Assembly (NCBI RefSeq): GCF_007992495.1
Contig: NZ_BKAJ01000036.1
Span: forward strand, 1-54,971
From: Reyranella soli
Lineage (GTDB): Bacteria > Pseudomonadota > Alphaproteobacteria > Reyranellales > Reyranellaceae
DNA length: 54,971 nt
Direction: 5' to 3'
The notes under the pieces were generated by a model. The model was not told the DNA's origin. It was given only the letters and a program-made list of their open reading frames with translations, and searched no databases. This document shows positions 1-9,934 of this stretch, one piece after another (position 1 is the first letter of the stretch; each line of letters opens with the position of its first letter). The position numbers and the translations under genes were made by a program.

Positions 1-31
1 GATGCGCGCAGGATGCGCGCGGTCCGGAAGA
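1..31. repeat. Dispersed palindromic repeat, family B, right half only (cut by window start)
   Basis: The segment ends in GCGGTCCGGAAGA (19-31), the exact reverse complement of the left terminus of the copy that begins at 54918, and matches the right arm of the complete copy at 16370-16438. The preceding bases GCGCGCAGGATGCGCGC fit the mirrored inner part of the 54918 copy with one gap and one mismatch. The left half lies outside the window. Confidence 0.6.
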
Positions 32-107
32 GCATGAGTTTGCTGGACAGGCGCAGGTCGCTTTGCATAGTTTGTGCATGGGATCGGGGAGCTTTAGAGG
101 GACTCAA

Positions 108-1679
108 ATGATATTCCGGGTAATGGCCGGCCTTGCTGCGCTCGCTTTGCCGTTTTCGGCGATGGCGCAGGAGAAGGTGCTGAAGGCGGTGATGCATGCC
201 GATGTGCGTGTCATCGATCCGATCTGGACGACCCAGACGATCGCCAACATTCATGGCGCGCTGGTCTACGACACGCTGTTCGGCAACGACGCCAACCAGA
301 AGCCGCAGCCGCAGATGGTCGGCAAGTACGAGATCAGCCCCGACCGGATGACCTATACCTTCACCCTGCGCGACGGGCTGAAGTTCCACGACGGCTCGCC
401 GGTCACCACCAAGGACGTGATCGCTTCGCTGAAGCGCTGGGGTGCCAAGGATGGCGTCGGCCAGCGCCTGATGGGCTTCGTCACCAAGCTCGAGCCGGTC
501 GACGACAAGACCTTCACCATGGTGCTGCGCGAGCCCTACGGCATGGTGCTGGAGTCGCTGGGCAAGAGTCAGAGCTCGATCGCCGCCATCATGCGCGAGA
601 AGGATGCCCAGACCGACCCGCAGCAGCAGGTCAAGGAATCGGTCGGCTCGGGTCCCTACATCTTCGCCAAGGACCAGTGGGTGCCGGGCAGCAAGGCGGT
701 CTATCTCAAGAACAAGGACTACGTGGCGCGTACCGAGGCGCCGTCGTCCTTCGCCGGCGGCAAGATCCCCGGCGTCGACCGTATCGAGCTGGTGTGGATC
801 TCCGATCCGCAGACGGCGATGTCGGCTCTGGTCAACGGCGAGATCGATTTCTACGAACAGCCGCCCAACGACTTCCTGCCGCTGCTCGCCAAGGCGCGCG
901 GCGTCAAGCTGATGAAGACGGGCACGATCGACAGCACGCAGGGCATGATCCGGCTCAATCACCTGCATCCGCCCTTCAACAACGTGAAGGCGCGCCAGGC
1001 GATGTACTACCTGATCAACCAGGAGGACTTCCTGCGCGCCATCGTCGGCGATCCCAAGTACTACCGCGTCTGCCCGGGACTGCTGACCTGCGGCGGGCCG
1101 TACGAGAACGACGGCGGCACGGCCTTCATGAAGGAGTACAATCCGAAGAAGGCGCTGCAGCTCCTCAAGGAGGCAGGTTACAACGGCGAGCCGATCACCA
1201 TCCTCGCCGCCACCGACCACAACACCATTACGCCTGCCACGCAGGTGCTGATCCAGGCGATGCGCGAGGCCGGCATCAACGTCGACGTCCAGTCGATGGA
1301 CTGGGGCTCCGTCGTGTCGCGTCGCGCCAAGAAAGAGCCGCCGGCGCAGGGCGGCTGGAACATCTTCGTCACCACGTCGGGCGGCGTCGGCTCGTCCAAT
1401 CCGGTGCTGCACACCTGGATCGGCGCTGCCTGCGACAAGGGCCTGTTCGGCTGGCCGTGCGATCCCGAGGTCGAGAAGCTGCGCAACGCCTTCGGCATGG
1501 CCTCGACCGAGGAGGAGCGCAAGAAGATCGCCAAGGAGCTGCAGACCAAGGCGATGGAGACCGTCGTGTTCCTGCCGTTCGGCCAGTGGGACACGCCACT
1601 CGCCTATCGCGCCGACCGCATCGACGGCATCGTGCCCAACACCGGGCTGGCGGTGCTGTGGGGCATTACCAAGAAATGA
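108..1679 (+). CDS. ABC transporter substrate-binding protein, family 5 (peptide/opine/nickel type)
   Basis: Periplasmic receptor of the importer encoded by the next four genes. The start at 108 is preferred to the in-frame ATG at 63 because it follows an AGAGGGAC ribosome site and begins directly with a signal peptide (MIFRVMAGLAALALPFSAMA, cleavage near residue 20-21). The mature part has SBP_bac_5 landmarks: the FTLRDGLKFHDGSPVT strand near residue 85 and GSGPYIF near 180. At 523 residues it has normal family length. There is no lipobox cysteine, so it is a free periplasmic protein. An imperfect palindrome (TGCATA-GTT-TGTGCA, 64-78) lies just upstream and could be regulatory. The ligand cannot be read from sequence; dipeptides, oligopeptides or opines are the usual ones. 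Family call is secure, ligand unknown. Confidence 0.93.
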   Translation: MIFRVMAGLAALALPFSAMAQEKVLKAVMHADVRVIDPIWTTQTIANIHGALVYDTLFGNDANQKPQPQMVGKYEISPDRMTYTFTLRDGLKFHDGSPVTTKDVIASLKRWGAKDGVGQRLMGFVTKLEPVDDKTFTMVLREPYGMVLESLGKSQSSIAAIMREKDAQTDPQQQVKESVGSGPYIFAKDQWVPGSKAVYLKNKDYVARTEAPSSFAGGKIPGVDRIELVWISDPQTAMSALVNGEIDFYEQPPNDFLPLLAKARGVKLMKTGTIDSTQGMIRLNHLHPPFNNVKARQAMYYLINQEDFLRAIVGDPKYYRVCPGLLTCGGPYENDGGTAFMKEYNPKKALQLLKEAGYNGEPITILAATDHNTITPATQVLIQAMREAGINVDVQSMDWGSVVSRRAKKEPPAQGGWNIFVTTSGGVGSSNPVLHTWIGAACDKGLFGWPCDPEVEKLRNAFGMASTEEERKKIAKELQTKAMETVVFLPFGQWDTPLAYRADRIDGIVPNTGLAVLWGITKK

Positions 1680-1686
1680 TCACGCA

Positions 1687-1723
1687 GGCCGTCGTCCGCG
1701 CGCTGAGCGCGCGGACGACGGCC
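1687..1723 (+). promoter_or_regulatory. Perfect 17-bp intercistronic hairpin
   Basis: GGCCGTCGTCCGCGCGC (1687-1703) is followed by the loop TGA and its perfect reverse complement (1707-1723), 12 bases before the permease start at 1736. There is no T-tract, so a full terminator is unlikely. By analogy with malE-malF-type spacers it may protect the 3' end of the binding-protein transcript or partly attenuate read-through, so that the receptor is made in excess over the membrane subunits. The structure is seen; the role is inferred. Confidence 0.75.
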
Positions 1724-1735
1724 GAATGAGGCATT

Positions 1736-2677
1736 GTGACCGCCTATATCATCCGTCGTCTATTCGCCACCCTGCCGGTGATGGCCGTGGTGGCGCTGTT
1801 CGTGTTCTTCCTGCTGCGCCTGGCGCCGGGCGATCCCGCGGCGATCATCGCCGGCGACGACGCCACCACCGAGGCGATCGAGGCCGTGCGCATGAAGCTC
1901 GGCCTCGACCGGCCGTTGGTCGAGCAGTTCGTCGTCTGGGTGTGGGCGCTGCTGCAGGGCGACCTGGGCGTGTCGATCTTCTCCAACCTGCCGGTGACGC
2001 GCCTGATGGCGCAGCGTGTCGAGCCCACCATCGCGCTCACGCTGTCGACGCTGGTCGTTGCCGTGTCGCTCGCCATCCCCATCGGCGTCGTCGCGGCTTG
2101 GAAGGCACGCAAGCTGGTCGACCGCGTGGTCATGGGCTTTGCCGTGCTGGGCTTCGCCATGCCGGTGTTCGTGCTGGCCTATGTCCTGATCTATTTCTTC
2201 GCCGTGCAATGGCAGCTGCTGCCGGTGCAGGGTTACCAGCCGATGAGCGCCGGCCTCTGGCCGTTCGTCGAAAGCCTGATCCTGCCCTCGGTGGCGCTCG
2301 GCGTCACCTACATGGCGTTGATCGCCCGCATCACCCGCGCGTCCATGCTCGAGGTGCTGCAGCAGGACTATATCCGCACCGCCAACGCCAAGGGCCTGGC
2401 AACCGACCGCGTGCTCTTGCTGCATGCGCTCAAGAACGCCTCGGTGCCGATCGTCACCGTGATCGGCATCGGCATTGCGCTGCTGATCTCGGGCGTGGTC
2501 ATCACCGAGACCGTGTTCAATATCCCGGGTCTCGGCCGGCTCACCGTCGATGCCGTGCTGAAGCGCGACTATCCCATCGTCCAGGGGCTGATCCTGGTGT
2601 TCGCCGGCGTCAAGGTCGTCGTGAACCTGATCATCGACATCTCCTACGCCTTCCTCGATCCCCGCATCCGGTACTGA
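1736..2677 (+). CDS. ABC transporter permease, DppB/OppB type
   Basis: Inner-membrane subunit of the family 5 importer, 313 residues, six predicted membrane spans (first span residues ~9-30). It opens with the usual DppB sequence TAYIIRRLFATLPVM and carries the cytoplasmic EAA loop (RASMLEVLQQDYIRTANAKG, from about residue 200) that docks on the ATPases. It starts at GTG 1736 with ATGAGG as a short ribosome site. The stop lies one base before the next ATG, so translation is probably coupled to the DppC-like partner. The 17-bp hairpin just upstream may set its level relative to the binding protein. Confidence 0.93.
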   Translation: MTAYIIRRLFATLPVMAVVALFVFFLLRLAPGDPAAIIAGDDATTEAIEAVRMKLGLDRPLVEQFVVWVWALLQGDLGVSIFSNLPVTRLMAQRVEPTIALTLSTLVVAVSLAIPIGVVAAWKARKLVDRVVMGFAVLGFAMPVFVLAYVLIYFFAVQWQLLPVQGYQPMSAGLWPFVESLILPSVALGVTYMALIARITRASMLEVLQQDYIRTANAKGLATDRVLLLHALKNASVPIVTVIGIGIALLISGVVITETVFNIPGLGRLTVDAVLKRDYPIVQGLILVFAGVKVVVNLIIDISYAFLDPRIRY

Positions 2678-2678
2678 C

Positions 2679-3551
2679 ATGACCGTCATCACCGACGATC
2701 TCGTCCTGCCGCCGCGGCGTTTCTCGCTGTGGACGGGGATCCGACGCAACCCGACCATCGCCTTCGGCGCGGTCATGCTTGCCCTGCTGATCCTGATGGC
2801 GGTGTTCGCGCCGCTGATCGCCACGCACGACCCGTTCAAGATCGCGCCGGTCAATCGCCTGCGTCCGCCCTCCGAGCGCTGGTGGTTCGGCACCGACCAG
2901 TTTGGCCGCGACGTCTTCTCGCGCACGATCTACGGCGCGCGCGTATCGCTGATCGTCGGCCTCTCGGTGGCCGTGATCTCGAGCGCGCTGGGCCTCGCGC
3001 TGGGGATCGCCTGTGGCTATTTCAAGCGCATCGACGGCTTCGTCATGCGCATCATGGACGGCCTGATGGCGATCCCCTCGATCCTGCTCGCCATCGCCCT
3101 GATCACGCTGGCGCGGCCCGGGCTCGGCATCGTCATCGTTGCCATCATCGTTCCCGAGGTGCCGCGCGTCGTGCGCGTGGTCCGCGCCGTGGTGCTGTCG
3201 ATCCGCTCCCAGCCCTACATCGAAAGCGCCATCGCCGGCGGCACCAGGAACATGAAACTGCTGGTGCGCCATGTGTTGCCCAACACCCTGGCGCCGCTGA
3301 TCGTGCAATCGACCTATGTCTGCGCCTCCGCCATGCTGATCGAGGCGAGCCTGAGCTTCTTGGGCGCCGGCGTGCCGCTGGAAACGCCGAGCTGGGGCAA
3401 CATCATCTCCCAGGGCAAGACCTTCTTCCAGATTGCGCCCTGGACGATCCTGATTCCCGGCGCGTTCCTGGCCGTCACGGTGCTGGCGGTGAACCTTTTA
3501 GGCGACGGCCTGCGCGATAGGCTCGATCCGCGCCTGGCGAGGCGCCTGTGA
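2679..3551 (+). CDS. ABC transporter permease, DppC/OppC type
   Basis: Second membrane subunit, 290 residues, pairing with the DppB-like protein. The N-terminus has the OppC_N layout: a cytoplasmic lead, a first span at ~28-48 ([20 protein letters not shown]), then the [19 protein letters not shown] loop typical of DppC proteins. The EAA loop ([19 protein letters not shown]) starts near residue 177. The last cytoplasmic residues ([12 protein letters not shown]) match the family's usual ending. The ATG at 2679 follows the upstream stop by one base. Nothing unusual; specificity is set by the binding protein. Confidence 0.93.
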   Translation: MTVITDDLVLPPRRFSLWTGIRRNPTIAFGAVMLALLILMAVFAPLIATHDPFKIAPVNRLRPPSERWWFGTDQFGRDVFSRTIYGARVSLIVGLSVAVISSALGLALGIACGYFKRIDGFVMRIMDGLMAIPSILLAIALITLARPGLGIVIVAIIVPEVPRVVRVVRAVVLSIRSQPYIESAIAGGTRNMKLLVRHVLPNTLAPLIVQSTYVCASAMLIEASLSFLGAGVPLETPSWGNIISQGKTFFQIAPWTILIPGAFLAVTVLAVNLLGDGLRDRLDPRLARRL

Positions 3552-3569
3552 GGAGCGGCCAATGAGGCG

Positions 3570-4558
<989 letters not shown>

Positions 4559-4562
<4 letters not shown>

Positions 4563-5578
4563 GCGCGGCCCCGAATGCACCCGTTCTCGAGGTCGACGGC
4601 CTCGTAAAACACTTCCCGATCCTGGGCGGCCTGCTGCAGCGGCGGGTGGGCGAGGTGAGGGCGGTCGATGGCGTCAGCTTCAGCATCGCCAAGGGCGAGA
4701 CGCTGGGGCTGGTGGGCGAGTCGGGCTGCGGCAAGTCCACGATCGGCAAGACCGTGCTGAAGCTGATCGAGCCGACCGCCGGGCGCATCCTGCTGAGCGG
4801 CGAGGACGTCACCAAACTCAAGCCCGGCGCGATGTGGCAACACCGCCGCCGCATCCAGACGATCTTCCAGGATCCGTACTCTTCGATGAACCCGCGCCTG
4901 TCGTCGGGCACGATCGTCGGCGAGCCGTTGGAAAATTTTGGCATCACGCGCGGCAGCGAGACGGGTGAGCGGGTCGCGCAGCTTTTCCGGCGCGTTGGCC
5001 TGAGACCCGAGGCCATGCGCAAGTACGCCCACGAATTCTCGGGCGGCCAGCGCCAGCGGCTGGGCATTGCCAAGGCCCTGTCGGTCAATCCCGAGCTGAT
5101 CGTGGCCGATGAGCCGGTGTCGGCGCTCGACGTCTCGGTGCAGGCGCAGGTGCTCAATCTCCTGATCGACCTGCAGGAGGAATACGGGCTCGCCTATCTC
5201 TTCATCAGCCACGACCTTGCCGTGATGCGCCACATCAGCCATCGCATCGCGGTGATGTATCTCGGCCGCATCGTCGAGCTTACGACCAAGCGCACGCTCT
5301 TCACCCAGCCCTTGCATCCCTACACCGAGGCGCTGCTGTCGGCTGCCACGGCGCCCGATCCCAAGCGGCGGCGCAAGCGCAAGCGGATCGTGCAGGGCGA
5401 CGTGCCGAGCCCGGCCAAGCCGCCGCCCGGCTGCCACTTCCACACCCGCTGCCCCTATGCGGTGGCCGAGTGCAAGGTGACGGCGCCGCCCCTCGTCGAG
5501 GTGGCGCCCGGCCACCACGTCGCCTGCCTGCGCCGCCCGGTCGGCGGGTCTCCGGAGCCACTCTCGGTCCCGGGCTAG
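4559..5578 (+). CDS. ABC transporter ATP-binding protein, DppF/OppF type
   Basis: Second ATPase, 339 residues, forming a heterodimer with the DppD-like protein. Walker A GESGCGKS is at residues 53-60, signature FSGGQRQR near 160 and Walker [13 protein letters not shown] near 181. The C-terminal domain again has cysteines ([15 protein letters not shown] ... VACLRR, about 291-326). The open frame runs upstream to 4487, but GTG 4559 is the natural start: it overlaps the preceding stop (GTGA) and is followed at once by the conserved [13 protein letters not shown]. It is the last gene of the five-gene operon and converges with the pot-type cluster. Confidence 0.92.
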
Positions 5579-5589
5579 CGTCTTGGAAC

Positions 5590-5607
5590 GCGGACCTCCA
5601 GGTCCGC
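5590..5607. terminator. Small hairpin between convergent operons
   Basis: GCGGACC-TCCA-GGTCCGC forms a 7-bp stem with a 4-base loop in the 38-bp gap between the two convergent transporter operons. There is no clear T-tract on either side. A bidirectional terminator is plausible from position only. Confidence 0.35.
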
Positions 5608-5616
5608 CTAAAGGAC

Positions 5617-6688
5617 TTACGTCGCAGGCTCCACTGGAATCGTACGGATGTGAGCGGCTTCGAGCGTTATCGCGATCTCGTCGCCGGCGCGCGGCCGTCG
5701 ATCTTCCGGAAAGTGACCATCCATCATCAGTTGTTCGCCGCAGACGCTGAGCGAGAGGCGGGAAATGCCGCCGTAGTAGTCGCTGCTGATGATCTTTGCC
5801 GTATAGGCCGGATGGGCATCCACCGGATCCGGGCCGCTTGCCCTGACATGCTCCGGTCGAATGACCGCCGTCGCGGCTCCGGGCGGCAGGCCGCTCTTGA
5901 AGGCCAGTCCGTGTCCCGACACGAAGTTTCCCTTGCCGTCGACAATGCCGTCGACCAGGGAGCACCAGCCGACGAATTGCGCCACGAAGCGGCTGGCGGG
6001 CCTTTCATAGATGTCCGCTGGTGTGCCGACCTGCTCGAGCTTTCCCTTGTTCATGACGCAGATGCGATCCCGAAAGCATCAGCGCCTCTTCCTGATCGTG
6101 CGTCACGAAGATGGTGGTGATCTCGACCTTGCGAATGACGTCGCGAAGTTCCTCGCGCATGCGCACGCGCAATTGGGCGTCGAGGTTCGAGAAGGGTTCG
6201 TCCAGAAGCAGGACGGCGGGTCGCATGGCGAGCGCTCGCGCCAGCGCCACGCGTTGCTGCTGGCCGCCGGACAGTTGCGCGGGCAGCCGATCGCTGAGAT
6301 GGGCCAGTTCGACCAGCGTCAGCATTTCCTGGACGCGCTTTTCCCTGTCGGCCTTGGGCCATTTCAGGTTTTCGAGGCCGAAGGCGATGTTCTGCGCCGT
6401 CGTCATGTGGGGGAACAGGGCGTAGTTCTGGAACACCATGCCGGTGTCGCGACGATAGGGAGGCTCCCGCGTCATGTCCCGGCCGTCGATGACGACGGCA
6501 CCTTCGGACGGCTCAACGAAGCCGGCCACCATCCGGAGCGTCGTCGTCTTGCCGCAACCCGAGGGTCCCAGCAGGCAAAGCAGCTCGCCACGGCGAACGT
6601 CCAGCGAAAGGGTCTCAACGGCTGTGACGTCTCCGTAGCGCTTGGAGACGCCCTGCAGGGAGACCACGACGTCCTTGTTGTTCTTCAT
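5617..6688 (-). pseudogene. Spermidine/putrescine-type ABC ATPase (PotA-like), split by a one-base frameshift
   Basis: ATPase of the polyamine-type importer encoded by the next three genes. The N-terminal frame (6688 down to about 6070) has Walker A GPSGCGKTTT at residues 41-50, signature LSGGQQQRVALARAL near 138, Walker B VLLLDEPFSNLDA near 159 and VTHDQEEA. After EEALMLS (about residue 206) the frame is lost. The missing part continues one frame over, from about 6069 down to 5617, with NKGKLEQVGTPADIYERPAS and a TOBE domain ending VEPAT. One G too many in TCGGGATC (CCC at 6069-6071 on the + strand) explains it; TCGGATCGCATC would restore LSDRICVMNKG. Repaired, the product would be about 356 residues, normal for PotA. 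The N-terminal piece alone keeps all ATPase motifs but lacks the regulatory domain. It may be real decay or a base-call error. Confidence 0.88.
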
Positions 6689-6690
6689 GC

Positions 6691-7491
6691 CTACGCCAGT
6701 CTTTCCGCGCCGATCAGTCGCTCGATCGCCAGGATCACGATCAGGGTCACGGCGATCATGATGCTCGAGATGGCGGCCACGAACGGGCCCGAGCTTTGCT
6801 GCACATAGGAAAACAGGCGTACCGGCAACGTCACCGTATCGTCATAGGTCAGGAAGGCGGTAACCGTGACGTTGCCGAACGAGACGACGAACGCGAACAC
6901 GGCCGCCGACAGGACGCCGGGCAGGAGCATGGGAAACGTCACGCGCCGCAATACGACCCACGGCGGCGCTCGCAGGTTCATCGCGGCTTCCTCGAGACGC
7001 CGGTCGAACAGGCTGAGGCTGGCGAGGACGGTGCGCACTACATAGGGGATCGCGAGCACGACATGGGCAAGAAGAATGCCCGCCAATGTCTGATTGAGGC
7101 CGGTCCAGGCGAACAGGTAGAGCAGGCCGATGCCCAGGACGATGCCCGGGACAATCAGGGGGGAGAGGGCGAGCGCCTGGAAAGCGGCGCGGCCCGGGAA
7201 TTCGTAGCGGTCGATGGCAAAGGCGGCGGCAAAGCCGATGCCGAGGGAGAGGCACGATGCCAGGATGCCGATATAGGTGCTGGTCCAGAGCGACGACATG
7301 AACTCTTCGTTGGCAAAGGCGCTCTTGTACCAGCGCAGCGAAAAGCCGGTGGGAGGAAAGCTCAGCACATTGTCGGCGGCGAAGGACGAGACGATTACGA
7401 TGACGGCCGGCAAGGCCAGCATCACGTAGACACAGACACGAACGACCAGGCCGGAGGCCGACATGATACGATCGATCAGATCCTTCCGCAT
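6691..7491 (-). CDS. ABC transporter permease, PotC type
   Basis: Inner-membrane subunit of the polyamine/iron-type importer, 266 residues, six predicted spans starting at residues ~14-35 (LVVRVCVYVMLALPAVIVIV). The FSLRWYKSAFANEEF segment after span 1 and the EAA loop (LEEAAMNLRAPPWVVLRRVT) are typical of PotC. Its stop lies 2 bases before the ATPase start and its start lies 5 bases after the PotB stop, so the four genes form a tight operon (binding protein, PotB, PotC, PotA order). Confidence 0.92.
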   Translation of the reverse strand: MRKDLIDRIMSASGLVVRVCVYVMLALPAVIVIVSSFAADNVLSFPPTGFSLRWYKSAFANEEFMSSLWTSTYIGILASCLSLGIGFAAAFAIDRYEFPGRAAFQALALSPLIVPGIVLGIGLLYLFAWTGLNQTLAGILLAHVVLAIPYVVRTVLASLSLFDRRLEEAAMNLRAPPWVVLRRVTFPMLLPGVLSAAVFAFVVSFGNVTVTAFLTYDDTVTLPVRLFSYVQQSSGPFVAAISSIMIAVTLIVILAIERLIGAERLA

Positions 7492-7496
7492 GAGCC

Positions 7497-8417
7497 TTAT
7501 CTCCGGACGAAGCGGCGGGCGAGAGCGTTCAGGAGCGCCGTGAACAACAACCCCGCACCCAGGATGATGAAAGCCATTGCCGCGCCGAAAGACCAGTTCA
7601 TCGACGACATCATCTGCTCGTAGATGAAGCTGCCCATCATGCGGATACGGCTGCCGCCGACCAGCATCGGCGTGATGAAGGCCGAAATGGCGATGACGAA
7701 GACGAGCACGAAGCCCGCCAGGATTCCGGGCGCGGCGAGGGGAATGACGACCCTCGTGAGGGTGACGAAGCGGTTGGCGCGGAGGTTGGCGGCGGCGTGT
7801 TCGAGGACCGGGTCGATCTGTGCGACGACGCTCATGACCGAGAGGATCATGAAGGGGATGGTCTGCTGAACCAGGACGACGACCACCGCCGTCTTGTTGA
7901 AGAGCAGCGTTTTGGGCGAGTCGAACAGGCCGGAAGCAACGAGGATGGAATTCACGAGGCCGGAGCGGCCGAGGACGGCGACCCAGCCGAACACCACGAC
8001 GACCAGGCTGAGGGTCAACGGCAGGATGACGATGATCATTCGCCAGCGCCGTCGCGCGGGCGCCAACCGCGCCAGCGAATAGCCGACGGGGAAGCCGATC
8101 AGGGCGCAGACGACAGCCGTGACGACGCCGTAGAGCAGCGTCTCCACCAGGACCGATAGGTAATAGGCGTCGAAGAGAAAGTGCTCATAGTGGGCGAGGG
8201 AGAAGCCGCTTCGCTCGACGAAGCCCTCGCCCGTGTAGAAGCTGGCGCGAAACAGCCAGACGAGGGGCAGGACGAGGAAGGCGATCAGGATCGCGAGCAG
8301 CGGCGAGATGAGGAGCAGGAGGCACTCGCGGCCCGGTTTGGCTGGCGTGGATTGCAAGGTCGTTGATGCTCCGGCGCTGCTTACCCGCCAAGTATCTTGT
8401 TGACCTTTTCGCCCCAT
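7497..8417 (-). CDS. ABC transporter permease, PotB type
   Basis: First membrane subunit of the pot-type importer, up to 306 residues. Membrane spans begin near residue 33 (CLLLLISPLLAILIAFLVLP), followed by VWLFRASFYTGEGFVERSGFSLAHYEHFL, typical of PotB. The EAA loop is LEHAAANLRANRFVTLTRVV. The ATG at 8417 would overlap the binding-protein gene by 37 bases. A TTG at 8357, about 11 bases after GGAG, would give no overlap and a more usual N-terminus, so the start is uncertain. The family assignment is firm. Confidence 0.88.
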   Translation of the reverse strand: MGRKGQQDTWRVSSAGASTTLQSTPAKPGRECLLLLISPLLAILIAFLVLPLVWLFRASFYTGEGFVERSGFSLAHYEHFLFDAYYLSVLVETLLYGVVTAVVCALIGFPVGYSLARLAPARRRWRMIIVILPLTLSLVVVVFGWVAVLGRSGLVNSILVASGLFDSPKTLLFNKTAVVVVLVQQTIPFMILSVMSVVAQIDPVLEHAAANLRANRFVTLTRVVIPLAAPGILAGFVLVFVIAISAFITPMLVGGSRIRMMGSFIYEQMMSSMNWSFGAAMAFIILGAGLLFTALLNALARRFVRR

Positions 8418-9433
8418 TCGCCGCGCAGCTTCATGAGCTGCGACCAGTCGACAGGCTGCTTCAGCGCGACGCGTTCCGGCGAATTGAAGAGCAGCTCGCT
8501 CTTGAGCTCGTCGGAGAGCTTGACGTCCGTCGTGACGCCGTAGCGCAGCGCGTTGGGGATGGCCAGCATTCCCTGGTCGGAAAGGAGCTGGTCAATGTAG
8601 GCGTTCGCCGCTTCGCGATACTTGCAGCCCTTGAGGATGGCGGTGTAGCTCGTCACGCCATAGACGCCCGCCTTCGGGAAGACGGTCACGATCGGCTTGC
8701 CCTTGGTGCGCATCTCGTGCGCCCGTCCATCCCAGAACACGCCGGCCGTGCCTTCTTCGTCCATGAAAAGTTGGAGCTGCGTGACCGTCGTCGGCGGCAT
8801 CGCCATGATATTGGCCTTGGCATTGGCCATGACCTTGTAGGCGGGCTCCATGTTCGTCATCGAGCCGCCGTTCTCGTGGGCGATACCCAGCATCATGAGC
8901 GCGGCAGGCGTGGAACCGGGCCTCGCGACAACGACGCGACCTTTCAGATCGGGCCGCGCGATGTCGGAGTAGGAGGTCATCGGCTCCTTCACGAGCTTCG
9001 AATTGTAGATGGGCACGACCGTCGCGACGCTGAAGGGCGCGGCGTAGTTGCCGAACTCGCGGAAATTCGGGAACACGCGGGCGAAATTGGGAACGTCCGA
9101 GGGCGAGATCTGCTCGAGCATGCTCGCCTCGGTCAGTTGCGCCATGTGCGGGCTGTCGCCCATGAACAGGTCGTAGGGAGGGTTGTCCCGGCTGGCGACC
9201 GTCTTGACCAGGTCGGCGTCGGTCGAGCCGGCGATGAACCGGACCTTGAGTCCATACTTTTCCTCCAGCGGATTGGCCACGTTCGCCGTCAGCGCGCTGT
9301 CGTATGTCCCGCCGTAGCCGTTGATGCGCAGCGTAACGCCGGCAAACTTTTTCGACTGCGCATGCACATAAGGCGCTGCGACCGCAGTGGCGGCAAAAGT
9401 CGGTGCAAGCTTCAAAAAGGGACGCCGTCTCAT
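8381..9433 (-). CDS. ABC transporter substrate-binding protein, PotD/spermidine-putrescine type
   Basis: Periplasmic receptor, 350 residues, with an AAGGAG ribosome site 8 bases before the ATG. The N-terminus MRRRPFLKLAPTFAATAVAA then PYVHAQ is a signal peptide with a twin-arginine-like RRRPFLK motif. The mature domain starts VTLRINGYGGTYDSALTANV, the usual opening of PotD-like receptors. It is the first gene of the pot-type operon, divergent from the catabolic genes at 9935-15781 across a 501-bp gap, which suggests that it imports their substrate. PotD-like receptors bind polyamines, amino-acid derivatives, iron complexes or aminophosphonates; the ligand here is unknown. Confidence 0.9.
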   Translation of the reverse strand: MRRRPFLKLAPTFAATAVAAPYVHAQSKKFAGVTLRINGYGGTYDSALTANVANPLEEKYGLKVRFIAGSTDADLVKTVASRDNPPYDLFMGDSPHMAQLTEASMLEQISPSDVPNFARVFPNFREFGNYAAPFSVATVVPIYNSKLVKEPMTSYSDIARPDLKGRVVVARPGSTPAALMMLGIAHENGGSMTNMEPAYKVMANAKANIMAMPPTTVTQLQLFMDEEGTAGVFWDGRAHEMRTKGKPIVTVFPKAGVYGVTSYTAILKGCKYREAANAYIDQLLSDQGMLAIPNALRYGVTTDVKLSDELKSELLFNSPERVALKQPVDWSQLMKLRGEWGEKVNKILGG

Positions 9434-9934
9434 CGCTGATCTCCTTGCTGCTTTCTCACATCACAAACGAAGCGCGTTTCGCCGTTGCCCATGTACGCCG
9501 CGTGATGAAGCGAAGGGTGATGCTTCAACAAACCGTGCAACGATCGGGCCAATAGGCCTGTCAACGCAGTTCGCGGTGCAGCGCGCCGCCCCGACGCGGA
9601 CATGCCGGTGCGAACAGCAAAGCGGCTGTTCGACTCCCTTCGCCCCCTGGTCCGGGTGGACCACTACCCGTGAAGATCATAGCCGGCCACGCTGCAGATT
9701 TGCGGCGAATGAACCATCATGCGCAGGCGAAACCGCCGGATTGCCGCTCCATACGCAGGATTCCTGCATTGGTCGATTTGCCATGGCTGCGCCGAAAAAC
9801 TGCGTGAGCGCCGGTTGAACGCAGGAAATCGGAGCAAAGGCCTGTCGTTTTGCGGCAACCATCGGCAGGAGCTGGCGCACAATCGTTCCGTCGGAGCGCC
9901 GTTCTCAAAACCGGAATGAAAGAAGGCTGAAGAT
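9434..9934. other. Divergent intergenic region, no gene seen
   Basis: 501 bases between the divergent PotD-like and aminotransferase genes. Short open frames exist on both strands, but none has a convincing ribosome site or recognisable product, so I read it as regulatory space. It holds the GCAGGA-T-TCCTGC palindrome at 9755-9767 and a looser TGAAGC...GCTTCA pair near 9506-9526. No clear sigma-70 promoter stood out on either strand. Confidence 0.6.
9755..9767. promoter_or_regulatory. Palindrome, candidate operator in the divergent region
   Basis: GCAGGA-T-TCCTGC is a perfect 6-bp inverted repeat around one central base, lying between the pot-type transporter and the aminotransferase operon. 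Its size suits a helix-turn-helix dimer such as the Lrp/AsnC protein encoded at 15793-16311. A second CGCAGGA half-site lies about 60 bases further on, after GTTGAA. Regulator assignment is inference. Confidence 0.35.

Noticed and set aside
6005..6120. Programmed ribosomal frameshifting in the Pot-type ATPase gene.
   Set aside because: There is no slippery heptamer or following stem, and the ATPase family does not use recoding; a one-base indel explains it more simply.
9434..9934. Short open frames such as 9719-9919 (+) and 9664-10143 (-) as genes.
   Set aside because: No ribosome sites, no recognisable product, and composition like neighbouring non-coding sequence; the longer one overlaps the aminotransferase start.
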